A stretch of DNA of 39,029 nucleotides from Caenibacillus caldisaponilyticus (lineage in GTDB: Bacteria > Bacillota > Bacilli > Bacillales > Sporolactobacillaceae): assembly GCF_002003465.1 (NCBI RefSeq), contig NZ_BDDQ01000001.1:1-39029 (forward strand), read 5' to 3'. The position numbers were made by a program, and so were the translations under genes. The notes beneath the pieces were generated by a model. That model saw only the letters and a list, made by a program, of their open reading frames with translations. It was not told where the DNA came from and did not search any database. Position 1 is the stretch's first letter; each line of letters opens with the position of its first letter. Positions 8,064 through 15,790 of this stretch are shown piece by piece.

Positions 8064-8071
8064 ATGCGTCG

Positions 8072-8521
8072 TCATGCTTCGTGTTCAGTTTGGCTGTCAA
8101 TATAGGCGACGAGCATTTCCTTGACGATTTTCTCCCATCCGTTGTCCATGATTTGCCGGACGGCCGGATGCGGTTGTCCGAACTTCGTGGCCTTCGTCGC
8201 ATCCCAGCCGGAATGAATTACCGTGAACTCCGTTTTGCCGTCTTCCAGTGCCCTGAGTTCAAACACCGCGTGCCAATCTTTATCCCAATCGAAGCCAAGG
8301 CGCTTCGGCGGGTCGAGTTCCGTGACTTTGCACGGCGAATCGCCGTAAGGGCCGGCATGAAGGATGAAAGGATGGCCCAAAACGGGTTCAAACGTGTTGG
8401 GCATAAACCATGCCGCGATGCCTTCCGAAGTCGAGACGGCTTTCCACACTTTCTCAATCGGCGCGTTCAGCACCACCGTTTTGCGGATGTCCGGCAATGC
8501 GTTTGAATGGTTTTTCACCAA
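8072..8521 (-). CDS. yndB: SRPBCC/AHSA1-domain protein, YndB-like
   Basis: A hydrophobic-cavity START-like fold of about 149 aa. It contains ALPDIRKTVVLNAPIEKVW, the N-terminal strand-helix of AHSA1-type proteins, then WFMPN and IHSGW motifs typical of Bacillus YndB. YndB is thought to bind a lipid-like or flavonoid-like ligand; no enzyme activity is established to my knowledge. The preferred start is TTG 8521 (or the adjacent GTG 8518): GGGAGG lies eight bases upstream, and the protein then begins like YndB a few residues before ALPDI. An ATG at 8548 would add nine residues with a weaker site. It is a single-gene unit sharing a bidirectional terminator with the permease gene. Confidence 0.85.
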   Translation of the reverse strand: MVKNHSNALPDIRKTVVLNAPIEKVWKAVSTSEGIAAWFMPNTFEPVLGHPFILHAGPYGDSPCKVTELDPPKRLGFDWDKDWHAVFELRALEDGKTEFTVIHSGWDATKATKFGQPHPAVRQIMDNGWEKIVKEMLVAYIDSQTEHEA

Positions 8522-8548
8522 ATTGAATACCTCCCGTGTGAGGTCCAT

Positions 8549-9190
8549 AAGCAGACCTCATGGCGTCCTCTTGAAATGTAACATCTTAGCACGCTCGAAT
8601 CAAACACCTAGCAGGATGCTGTCAACTTGATCTGAACGGGCGGGCGACGGTTGCCGCGAGCGCTCTCATAGAAAAAAGAATATCTCTTGAACATCCGCAT
8701 ATGAAAATCAAGGTCGTCCGAAGGGGCACTGACCGGCTGTCTATATGGACAAAAAGCCCGTCATAATAGACGTGCAAGCAAAAATGATTAATGAAAAGAT
8801 GATTAAAGAAAAGGAGAATGAGACGTCTTTAAGGCCTTTCAAGGCGTTTACTTGTACAATTTAATCCTCGAATCGTGGTGTGAATTTTAAATCTCTTTAT
8901 TGACCAAGAGTCCATCGAATGCAAATTAATAAAAGGGACAAGTGGGTGTGGAATGAACTGTCGATTTATTACAGAAAAGCTTGAACGTATGAGCTGTAGC
9001 ATGATGAATGAGAAGCGAGTCCGCACATGGTGCCGAATGTTTTAACACAGTGAAAATCGAATTGGGATAGTACGCATAGGTCGTTAAGATCCCTGATCGC
9101 AAAAAAAGTAAATCCAACCCTTTTACCCAGACTATCGATTGAAATAACGTCGACGGGCATTCCGAAGCATCCGGCTAACCTTAGATTAAA
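8549..9190. other. intergenic region, 640 bp, no supported gene
   Basis: No open frame here shows a recognisable motif. A 26-codon frame at 8784-8864 (+) follows a promoter-like TGGACA...TAATAG but stops early, and three overlapping 60-65-codon minus frames (8829-9160) have no ribosome site or family signature. This is probably the residue of a decayed gene. Confidence 0.4.
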
Positions 9191-10453
9191 TTATACGGTT
9201 GAACGTTTAGATGCATTTTCTTCTGTAATGGCATTTTCATAAAAACGCTTTATAAAAAGGGCGAGGATCCCTCCAAGGATGTTTATCAGTCCGATGGTCA
9301 TAAAAATCAATATAGGTCCCAAAACCGTGGTAAGATACCCTCCAAACACCAATCCGATAGGAACGGAACTCGTGAAGAATATTCCGAAACTTGCCATTAC
9401 CCGCCCGCGTATATTTTCCGGTGCAAAGAGCTGAAGGGAAGTAATTAATGGAATATTTAATAAAGCGTTGCCACCCATGGATAATCCAAATAACAAGACC
9501 GATGTCCAAAGACTCTTAAATAAAACCATAAGAACCAAGGAGATGCCGGTTAAAGTGAAAGAAATACACATCCAGTGTCCTAATTTTAATCGGTGGGAAA
9601 GCTTTCCGGAAATTAATGCGCCTATAATTTCACCTAAAGCTGCCGCGGCTTCCAATAAACCATACCCTGTCGTCCCTGCATGCAACACGGTTTTAGAAAA
9701 AACAGAAGTAAAGAATTGAAGCGGCGCTCCCAACATATTAATCGTCGCTCCAAACAAGATGAGCATTCTTAAAGACGCATGTTTCCAAATAAATCTCATC
9801 CCTTCGCTGCAGTCTTTTAGGAACCCCTTCATTCCTCTTCTCAGTTCGCTTTGTATAGATGGAATTCTTATAAATAAAAAACTTAAGGCACTCAATAAAA
9901 AGGTGATTGCATCAAATAAAATCGCGTACGAGTTGTTGATTGCGGCGATGATCACGCCGCCAATCCCATAGCCGCTGAGCGTTACCGTTCGTTTGACGGC
10001 AGTCATCAATCCGTTCGCCGGGCCCAATTGTTTCTCCTTATTTGGCAATATATTCGGTAAAGCCGATTGTTGGGCGATCCCAAACATGATCTCTCCTGTG
10101 GTGAGTAAAAAGTTCGATAGATAAATCTCGACGGGGATAAGATGATCCGTCAACATTAAAATAAAAACGGCAAAGACAATGATACCTCTAAAAAGTTCCG
10201 TAAAAATCAAAACCTTTTTCTTTGAAAAACGATCCGTCAATGTTCCAAGCGGCATGGATAAAAATAAAAAGGTTAAAGCCGGAACAAGGGGCACAATCGA
10301 GGCCGCGAATGCGGAATCGGTCGTTTGGAGAATGTACCACATGGTGACCATCGTGAAAAGGATATCACCGAGTTCAGAAACCACTCGTCCACTTAGAAAG
10401 ACGGAAAAGGCAGGAATGCGAAGCAAATCCAAATAACCATTTTTGGATTTCAT
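9191..10453 (-). CDS. MFS exporter of the MefA/EntS-like group
   Basis: A 420-aa, 12-helix major facilitator. The helix 2-3 loop reads PLGTLTDRFSKKKV, a version of the family motif GxLaDRxxrkxxl. The second half carries a weaker repeat and NIRGRVMASFG, common in the macrolide-efflux/enterobactin-exporter branch (MFS_3). It likely exports a drug or siderophore-like compound in exchange for protons. The ATG at 10453 has GAGGGG at a good distance and a clear promoter. It stands alone between gene-poor flanks. A 75-codon N-terminal piece of a related transporter survives at 28797-29024. The substrate cannot be read from sequence. Confidence 0.88.
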   Translation of the reverse strand: MKSKNGYLDLLRIPAFSVFLSGRVVSELGDILFTMVTMWYILQTTDSAFAASIVPLVPALTFLFLSMPLGTLTDRFSKKKVLIFTELFRGIIVFAVFILMLTDHLIPVEIYLSNFLLTTGEIMFGIAQQSALPNILPNKEKQLGPANGLMTAVKRTVTLSGYGIGGVIIAAINNSYAILFDAITFLLSALSFLFIRIPSIQSELRRGMKGFLKDCSEGMRFIWKHASLRMLILFGATINMLGAPLQFFTSVFSKTVLHAGTTGYGLLEAAAALGEIIGALISGKLSHRLKLGHWMCISFTLTGISLVLMVLFKSLWTSVLLFGLSMGGNALLNIPLITSLQLFAPENIRGRVMASFGIFFTSSVPIGLVFGGYLTTVLGPILIFMTIGLINILGGILALFIKRFYENAITEENASKRSTV

Positions 10454-10486
10454 TCTATTTACCCCTCGCTTATATAATTATAATAT

Positions 10487-10514
10487 ATTATACGTATATA
10501 AGTCGCTTTGTAAA
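10487..10514 (-). promoter_or_regulatory. promoter of the MefA-like MFS gene with a short palindrome
   Basis: Minus-strand TTTACA (10514-10509), 16-bp spacer, TATAAT (10492-10487). The palindrome TATACGTATA at 10490-10499 overlaps the -10 box and could be an operator. Confidence 0.6.
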
Positions 10515-11095
10515 TAGTAAATTATTAAATTTTAATAAATACGAATTACCGCCTCTAGATTTCCAAATTGTGAAAGGGGAGTTATTTCCTATGACTTTTT
10601 AGAGCATAGGGTAAGTTGAAAAACCGCGGTTTTCCACAATTTAGTAAGCTGATGTTCATGGCGCGGTCACACGAAGGCCGATGCACGGGTCGAAGCGATG
10701 GATTCAGCAAAAGCGAGGTTTCTTGGATTTGCAAAGATGGATGAGGGGCCATCAAGAATCGCCTGTTGGAAGGGGAGCACCCTACATGGGTTTGAGGCGG
10801 CTTTTTCAAAAGATAGAAAGACGGGCAGGTGCCAACCATGGCGTTTATGCTCGCTACCGGTATCATAAATGGCGGCAAACGAGAAGGTAGGGGTTATGGT
10901 TTAGAAACGGGGTTGACGATATGGCGGAGGGGTGCCGGGAAGTGCTTCTTCTTCCGTTGCGGTCTCAAGCATATGACATTATTTTTTAAAACAATTCGTG
11001 TATATTTATATATCATGAGGAATGCTTGCGGTTAAGCCTTCATCCGGATCGGCCGTCCGGTTGCGGGCTCATTATTTTTGGAAAGGAGATGCTTC
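10515..11095. other. intergenic region, about 580 bp
   Basis: No convincing gene. It holds the perfect palindrome AAAACCGCGGTTTT (10619-10632) and a GC-rich hairpin CCGGA...TCCGG just before the next gene (around 11044-11060). Frames on both strands at 10582-10890 have no ribosome site or family motif. Confidence 0.4.
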
Positions 11096-12304
11096 GTGGA
11101 AAGCGTGTATGACCTAAAACAGGAGAACGATAAAATTTGGACGAAAGACTTTCTGTTTATTTGTATAGCGAACTTTTTTGTTTTTATCGGCTTTCAAATG
11201 ACGTTGCCGACGCTGCCGCTCTTTGTTGAAAAGCTCGGCGGCAGTGATCAGCTCATCGGTATCGTCGTCAGCATTTTCACGTTGTCCGCCTTGTTGATCC
11301 GGCCGTGGGTCGGCCATGCCTTGGAATCGAAAGGGCGCCGGTTCGTTTATCTCGTCGGTTTGGGCATCTTCGTCGTCTCCGTCGGTTCTTACGCTTTTAT
11401 GTCGAGCCTCATTTTGCTTTTTCTCATGCGCATCATCCAAGGGCTCGGCTGGGGCATGTCGACGACGGCCGGCGGGACGGTGGCAACCGATATCATTCCG
11501 AAGAAACGCCGCGGCGAAGGCATGGGTTACTTCGGCTTATCGGGCAACATTGCGCTCGCCCTGGGTCCGAGCCTCGGCTTGGTCCTGGTCTCGCTCATCG
11601 GTTTTTCTTATACCTTTTTGTTAGCGGCTTTTGGCGGTTTGCTCGCCCTCATCTTTGCAGCTATGCTCCATTACAAACCGGTTGAAAAAAATGCCGCTCC
11701 GCATAAAAAATGGGATATCGTCGAAAAGACGGCGTTGAAACCCGCGTCGCTCATGTTTTTCATGACGATGTGCTTCGGCGGCATCGCTTCTTTTCTTCCT
11801 CTTTACGCGCATCAAAAAGGGGTCGGCGGCATCGAATGGTATTTCATCGTCTACGCCGCCGCTTTGATGGTGTCCCGGACGTTTTCCGGACGCATTTATG
11901 ACCTTAAAGGCCACCAAGCGGTCTTTATTCCCGGAGCCGTTTTAATCATCGCCGCGATGCTGTGCCTCGCTTATCTTGGAAATTTTGTTTACTTGATCAC
12001 GGCCGCCACTTTATTTGGCTTCGGTTTTGGGGCGATACAGCCGGCCATGCAAGCCTGGGCGGTTGAGAAGGCGCCGATGAACCGCAAAGGCATGGCCAAC
12101 GCCACGTTTTTCTCGTTCTTTGATTTAGGCATTGGTTTTGGGGCTTTCTTCTACGGCTTCATCGCCTCCCATTTCGGATATGCCGATATTTATCTCACGG
12201 CCGCTTGTTCGGTGTTCATTTCTGTTCTATTATATTTGTTCTATTTGTACCGAGATACGAAACATAAACATCAACAATGGACCGCCAATCGTCCGATCGC
12301 GTGA
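11096..12304 (+). CDS. MFS drug/proton antiporter (DHA1-like)
   Basis: A 402-aa, 12-helix transporter. The first half has RPWVGHALESKGRR between helices 2 and 3, and the antiporter-like motif C region GLSGNIALALGPSLG lies in helix 5, typical of DHA1 exporters. The GTG at 11096 is used as start because AAAGGAG precedes it by seven bases; the frame is open further upstream (TTG 11078), but that would overlap the ribosome site. It is probably a proton-driven efflux pump of unknown substrate. It is monocistronic and ended by a terminator. Confidence 0.87.
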   Translation: MESVYDLKQENDKIWTKDFLFICIANFFVFIGFQMTLPTLPLFVEKLGGSDQLIGIVVSIFTLSALLIRPWVGHALESKGRRFVYLVGLGIFVVSVGSYAFMSSLILLFLMRIIQGLGWGMSTTAGGTVATDIIPKKRRGEGMGYFGLSGNIALALGPSLGLVLVSLIGFSYTFLLAAFGGLLALIFAAMLHYKPVEKNAAPHKKWDIVEKTALKPASLMFFMTMCFGGIASFLPLYAHQKGVGGIEWYFIVYAAALMVSRTFSGRIYDLKGHQAVFIPGAVLIIAAMLCLAYLGNFVYLITAATLFGFGFGAIQPAMQAWAVEKAPMNRKGMANATFFSFFDLGIGFGAFFYGFIASHFGYADIYLTAACSVFISVLLYLFYLYRDTKHKHQQWTANRPIA

Positions 12305-12311
12305 CTATTCA

Positions 12312-12347
12312 GGAAGGTATTCCACAGGGAAGACCTTTCTTTTTTTA
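12312..12347 (+). terminator. probable Rho-independent terminator
   Basis: AAGGT (12314-12318) pairs with ACCTT (12333-12337), followed by T8 with one C. It begins seven bases after the MFS stop. The stem is short, but the T-run is good. Confidence 0.6.
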
Positions 12348-12578
12348 GGGGTTCATCGAACGATAAGAGGAATGTCCTTAATGAGTTTTTACTTATCTTA
12401 AAATCGTTTGATAAATCATGGTATAGCCATCATCTATAGGAGCATGAATCCTTAATTTGCACCAATAAAAAATACTGTTTATGTATAACCAAAAATTGGT
12501 TTATTTGTGGTTTTATACTAAATATTTTAAATTAGTTTCGTTTAATGGAATTAGATTCTATATAACGGAATTAATTAA
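12348..12578. other. AT-rich upstream region of the GntR operon
   Basis: No gene seen. An imperfect palindrome around AACC-aaaaatt-GGTT (about 12487-12501) lies 80 bp before the promoter and may be a further regulator site, though it is weaker than the operator at 12617. Confidence 0.35.
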
Positions 12579-12607
12579 TTGACAGTTAATCGCTTACATA
12601 TTATAAT
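12579..12607 (+). promoter_or_regulatory. consensus sigma-A promoter of the gntR-CoA-transferase-lyase operon
   Basis: TTGACA (12579-12584), exactly 17 bp, TATAAT (12602-12607): a full-consensus promoter, which generally implies that a repressor keeps it under control. Confidence 0.9.
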
Positions 12608-12616
12608 GCATTTAGA

Positions 12617-12637
12617 TTGGACTGCCCAGTAGTCCAA
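12617..12637 (+). promoter_or_regulatory. palindromic operator, TTGGACT-N7-AGTCCAA
   Basis: Perfect 7-bp arms TTGGACT (12617-12623) and AGTCCAA (12631-12637) lie just after the expected transcription start of the gntR promoter. The position suits autorepression by the FadR-type regulator encoded next. It shares the TTGG-N13-CCAA frame with the palindrome at 15689-15709. Confidence 0.65.
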
Positions 12638-12657
12638 ATATAGAAAGGATTATAAAA

Positions 12658-13362
12658 ATGTTTCGTGAATTAAACAATCCAAGGGTTTATGAACAAATCG
12701 TCGATCAGATCAAACGGTTGATTGAAGAGGGAAAACTGCGACCGAACGATCGGCTGCCTCCCGAACGGGATTTGGCGCAACAATTGGGGTGTAGTCGCAC
12801 TTCTTTGCGTGAAGCATGCCGGGTGCTTGAGTCGGAAGGATTGATCGTTTCCAAACCGGGCGGTGGTCGGTATATTCAGAAAGTCGACCAAAGATTGATA
12901 TTAAAATATCAAGTCAACCCGATCGATGTTATCGAAATATCCACAGTCATTCAATTTTTGGAGGCCCGTGAAGTACTTGAACCGAAAATTGCGGAAATTG
13001 CTTGTGAACGAGCAACTGAGGAAGACATCGAGAAAATGGGTAGAGCTTTGGTTTTAATGAAAGAGAAACTGAAAAAACCGGAAGAGGAAATCGATGCGGA
13101 CAGCAACTTCCATTTATCACTGGCCCAGGCAACCCACAATTTCGTATTCGTTTCATTTATGGATTCAAATTTGAATCTCTACCGCCAAGTGCGTAAACAA
13201 ACTTTGCAAAAGGCCGAACGATACTCTGAATCCTTTCAAGAACATAATGAGATTTTGGAAGCGGTAAAAAGAAGAGACAAAGCTGCCGCCATGGAAGCGA
13301 TGAAGATTCATCTCAACAATTTACGGAGCAATGTTCTTGGCTTGTTGACACAGAAAAACTAG
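12658..13362 (+). CDS. GntR/FadR-family transcriptional regulator
   Basis: A 234-aa protein. Its N-terminal winged helix (about 8-75) has the family core LPPERDLAQQLGCSRTSLR, followed by a helical FCD ligand domain. The FCD metal-type ligands are in place: D148, H152, H196 and H218. Such regulators usually repress a catabolic operon until they bind an organic acid. It is the first gene of an operon with a CoA-transferase (18-bp gap) and an HMG-CoA-lyase homologue, so the inducer is probably a carboxylate of that pathway. The consensus promoter and a palindrome lie directly upstream. The start is ATG 12658 with GAAAGGA. Confidence 0.92.
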   Translation: MFRELNNPRVYEQIVDQIKRLIEEGKLRPNDRLPPERDLAQQLGCSRTSLREACRVLESEGLIVSKPGGGRYIQKVDQRLILKYQVNPIDVIEISTVIQFLEAREVLEPKIAEIACERATEEDIEKMGRALVLMKEKLKKPEEEIDADSNFHLSLAQATHNFVFVSFMDSNLNLYRQVRKQTLQKAERYSESFQEHNEILEAVKRRDKAAAMEAMKIHLNNLRSNVLGLLTQKN

Positions 13363-13380
13363 AAGAGGGAGGCGAGTACT

Positions 13381-14589
13381 ATGGAAAAAGGGAAATTTGG
13401 ACCGCTTACAGGCGTAAAAATAATAGATGTTTCGACGATGATCGCCGCCCCGTTCGGTGCAACTCTATTGGCCGACCTCGGTGCCGAGGTCATAAAAATT
13501 GAATTACCTAGAAAAGGCGACACACTTAGAACCGTCGGTCCGTGGAAAGGTGATGAACCTCTAAGATGGCCCGGCATGTCACGAAATAAAAAATCTGTCA
13601 CATTGGATATTCGCAAAGAAGAAGGAAAAGAAATTTTTAAAAAACTTTTAAAAAATAATGATATTTTAATAGAAAATTTTCGCCCTGGTACATTGGAAAA
13701 GTGGGGTCTCGGCTACGACGAATTAAAGAAAGAAAATCCTAAATTGATTATGGTTCGCATCTCCGGTTATGGACAAACGGGACCGTACCGAGAAAAGGCT
13801 GGATTCGGTACTCCATGCACAGCTTTCAGTGGGCATACATACATTCAAGGTTATCCGGATCGACCACCCGTCAGTCCCTCTTATTCTTTGCTTGACTATA
13901 TTGCTGGCGTTTATACCGCTTTCGCGGCTGTCTGTGCGTTGTATTACCGAGACGTCACAGGCGATCCGGAAGGACAGGTCGTTGAAATGGGCTTGTACGA
14001 AGCGATTTTCAGGATGCTCGAATTCTTGGTCGCTGAATACGACCAAACCGGTAAAGTTCGGGAAAGAACTCCTGGGCTCGCCGGTCACTCCAGTCCCGCG
14101 GGTACGTATGAAACAAAAGACGGTAAATATGTTGTCCTTGTTTGCAGCACGGATTCGACCTTTAACCGCTTGGCAAAAGCGATGGGACGGTTGGATATGC
14201 TCGAAGACGAACGCTTTAACACTAATTCACAGCGCTTGAAGCACGACGACGAAGTCCAACAAATCGTGAAAGATTGGATCCATCAATATAACTTAAAGGA
14301 ACTGCAAGAATTATTGGATAAGTATGGCGTACCTGTCAGCCCGATCTTGAGCATTAAAGATATTTTTGAAAACGAACATTATAAAGCCCGAAAAAATATC
14401 GTCGAAGTCGAACATCCGCGGTTAGGGAAAATCAAAGTTCCTGGTGTCGTCCCGAATTTTTCGAAAACACCAGGCAGCATACGCTATCGCGCTCCGGAAT
14501 TAGGCGAACACAATGAAGAGATTTTGGGCGGTCAATTGGGATTGTCGAATGAAGAACTTGACGCATTGAAAGCGAAAGGGGTTATTTAA
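13381..14589 (+). CDS. CaiB/BaiF-type (class III) CoA-transferase
   Basis: A 402-aa class III CoA-transferase. The N-terminal Rossmann part reads GVKIIDVSTMIAAPFGATLL, with ADLGAEVIKIE typical of the family. The catalytic Asp is D172 in SLLDYIAG (equivalent to Asp169 of formyl-CoA transferase). The motif RISGYGQTGPY is also family-typical. It moves CoA between acids, probably activating a dicarboxylate using succinyl-CoA or acetyl-CoA. The next gene overlaps by one base (TAATG) and encodes an HMG-CoA-lyase homologue. Together they could activate and cleave a 3-hydroxy-3-methyl (or other tertiary hydroxy) dicarboxylate, as human SUGCT and HMGCL do for hydroxymethylglutarate. Exact acids are unknown. 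Confidence 0.9.
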   Translation: MEKGKFGPLTGVKIIDVSTMIAAPFGATLLADLGAEVIKIELPRKGDTLRTVGPWKGDEPLRWPGMSRNKKSVTLDIRKEEGKEIFKKLLKNNDILIENFRPGTLEKWGLGYDELKKENPKLIMVRISGYGQTGPYREKAGFGTPCTAFSGHTYIQGYPDRPPVSPSYSLLDYIAGVYTAFAAVCALYYRDVTGDPEGQVVEMGLYEAIFRMLEFLVAEYDQTGKVRERTPGLAGHSSPAGTYETKDGKYVVLVCSTDSTFNRLAKAMGRLDMLEDERFNTNSQRLKHDDEVQQIVKDWIHQYNLKELQELLDKYGVPVSPILSIKDIFENEHYKARKNIVEVEHPRLGKIKVPGVVPNFSKTPGSIRYRAPELGEHNEEILGGQLGLSNEELDALKAKGVI

Positions 14590-15539
14590 TGAGCGTTGTA
14601 GGTCTTCCTGAAAAAGTTGAGATTTGTGAGGTTGCTCCGCGCGACGGTTTTCAATCGGAGCATGAATGGATCCCGACAAAAGAAAAAATAAACATCGTGC
14701 GTGCATTAGCGGAAACCGGTGTGAGATTCATAGAATTGACGTCCTTTGTTCATCCCAAAGCTATCCCGCAGCTCAGGGATGCGGAGGAAGTGGTTAAGGG
14801 CACGGAAGATTTGACGAACGTGAAATTCCGTGCCTTGGTTCCGAATTTGAAAGGCGCGCAAAGAGCGATCAAAGCAGGAATAAAAATAATCAAGCTCATG
14901 CTTTCTGCTACCGATTCCCACAGCTTATCAAACGCCAACTGCCTTGTGGAAGAAGCGCTGCAAGGCTTCAAACCAATCATTGAGTTGGCGGAAAAGCACC
15001 GAGTGGTCGTTGGTGGTTCAATTTCGGTAGCTTTTGGCTGCCCGTACGAAGGGAATGTGCCGATCGAAAAGCTCATTGGAATTGTCGACCGTTATAAAGA
15101 AATGGGTGTTAAGGAAGTATCGCTTGCTGATACAACCGGTATGGCAAATCCAAAGCAGGTTTATGAATATCTCGGGGTATTGAGAAACGAGTTCCCTGAC
15201 ATGGCATTTTCGATGCATTTTCATAATACGCGCGGCATGGCTTTGGCGAATGTCTTTGCTGCTTTGCAACAGGGTGTTACGAAATTTGACAGTTCGGTCG
15301 CAGGAATCGGCGGATGTCCTTATGCTCCTGGTGCGACTGGCAATGTGGCGACGGAAGATTTGGTCCATATGATGGATGAAATGGGCATTGATACCGGGAT
15401 TGATCTGGATAAAATGATCGGTGTGGCAAAAAGCGTAAAAAATCTTCTTGGCCATGACGGCGGCAGTTACATGCTGCAAGCCGGACCTTGTTCGCAATTA
15501 AACCCGAAACCGACCGGCCAGGTGAAATTGGAACGTTAA
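14589..15539 (+). CDS. HMG-CoA-lyase family enzyme
   Basis: A 316-aa TIM barrel of the HMGL-like family. It has the metal/substrate residues R18-D19 in APRDGFQ, H210 and H212 in MHFHNTRG, and the signature SVAGIGGCPYAPGATGN with catalytic Cys243. Hydroxymethylglutaryl-CoA lyase splits HMG-CoA into acetoacetate and acetyl-CoA; members also cleave longer or other 3-hydroxy acyl-CoAs. Two positions vary: PRDGF for the common PRDGL, and HFHN where HMG-CoA lyases usually show HxHD. The true substrate may therefore differ. It is translationally coupled to the CoA-transferase gene. It is called yngG-like in Bacillus terms, but the symbol is not assigned because of the context. Confidence 0.87.
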   Translation: MSVVGLPEKVEICEVAPRDGFQSEHEWIPTKEKINIVRALAETGVRFIELTSFVHPKAIPQLRDAEEVVKGTEDLTNVKFRALVPNLKGAQRAIKAGIKIIKLMLSATDSHSLSNANCLVEEALQGFKPIIELAEKHRVVVGGSISVAFGCPYEGNVPIEKLIGIVDRYKEMGVKEVSLADTTGMANPKQVYEYLGVLRNEFPDMAFSMHFHNTRGMALANVFAALQQGVTKFDSSVAGIGGCPYAPGATGNVATEDLVHMMDEMGIDTGIDLDKMIGVAKSVKNLLGHDGGSYMLQAGPCSQLNPKPTGQVKLER

Positions 15540-15638
15540 TTGATAGCTTTGGACCTTGCATCGGTCGATTTTTATCTCAAGTTGGTACCGCTTACAGGTA
15601 AGTGGGCTTAGCGCGAATAAAAAGTTTGGATGGGCTTG

Positions 15639-15657
15639 TTTTGTTAGATCGATCCAA
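15639..15657 (+). repeat. regulatory direct repeat, copy 1 (TTTTGTTAGATCG core)
   Basis: Nineteen bases matching 17 of 19 with 15736-15754, 97 bp downstream. Each copy contains a near-palindrome of the form TTnGATCGnTCnAA. The location between two catabolic operons suggests a regulator binding site. Confidence 0.5.
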
Positions 15658-15688
15658 TAAAGGAGGTGTTAGCGCGCGGCGAAAAGAA

Positions 15689-15709
15689 TTGGTAAAAACC
15701 GTTTACCAA
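15689..15709 (+). promoter_or_regulatory. palindromic operator, TTGGTAAA-N5-TTTACCAA
   Basis: Perfect 8-bp arms (15689-15696 and 15702-15709) stand between the two direct repeats and upstream of the aldehyde dehydrogenase operon. Total length (21 bp) and outer bases (TTGG...CCAA) match the operator of the gntR operon at 12617-12637, so the same FadR-type regulator may bind both. No clear sigma-A promoter could be placed in this gap. Confidence 0.6.
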
Positions 15710-15735
15710 GAATGCTAAAAGCAAAAAGGTTAATT

Positions 15736-15754
15736 TTTTGTTAGATCGCTCTAA
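15736..15754 (+). repeat. regulatory direct repeat, copy 2
   Basis: Second copy of the TTTTGTTAGATCG element (17 of 19 identical to 15639-15657), ending 36 bp before the aldehyde dehydrogenase start codon. Confidence 0.5.
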
Positions 15755-15790
15755 ATCTCTTTGAAAATGGTCGGAAGGCGGGTGCAATCA

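Noticed and set aside
8829-9160. Overlapping 60-65-codon minus frames
   Set aside because: No ribosome site, no recognisable motif, mutually overlapping.
10582-10890. Frames on both strands in the MFS-MFS gap
   Set aside because: Neither has a ribosome site or plausible protein composition.
15689-15709. CcpA cre site at the TTGGTAAA palindrome
   Set aside because: Only 11 of 14 consensus positions fit and the symmetric TTGG/CCAA ends fit a GntR-type operator better.
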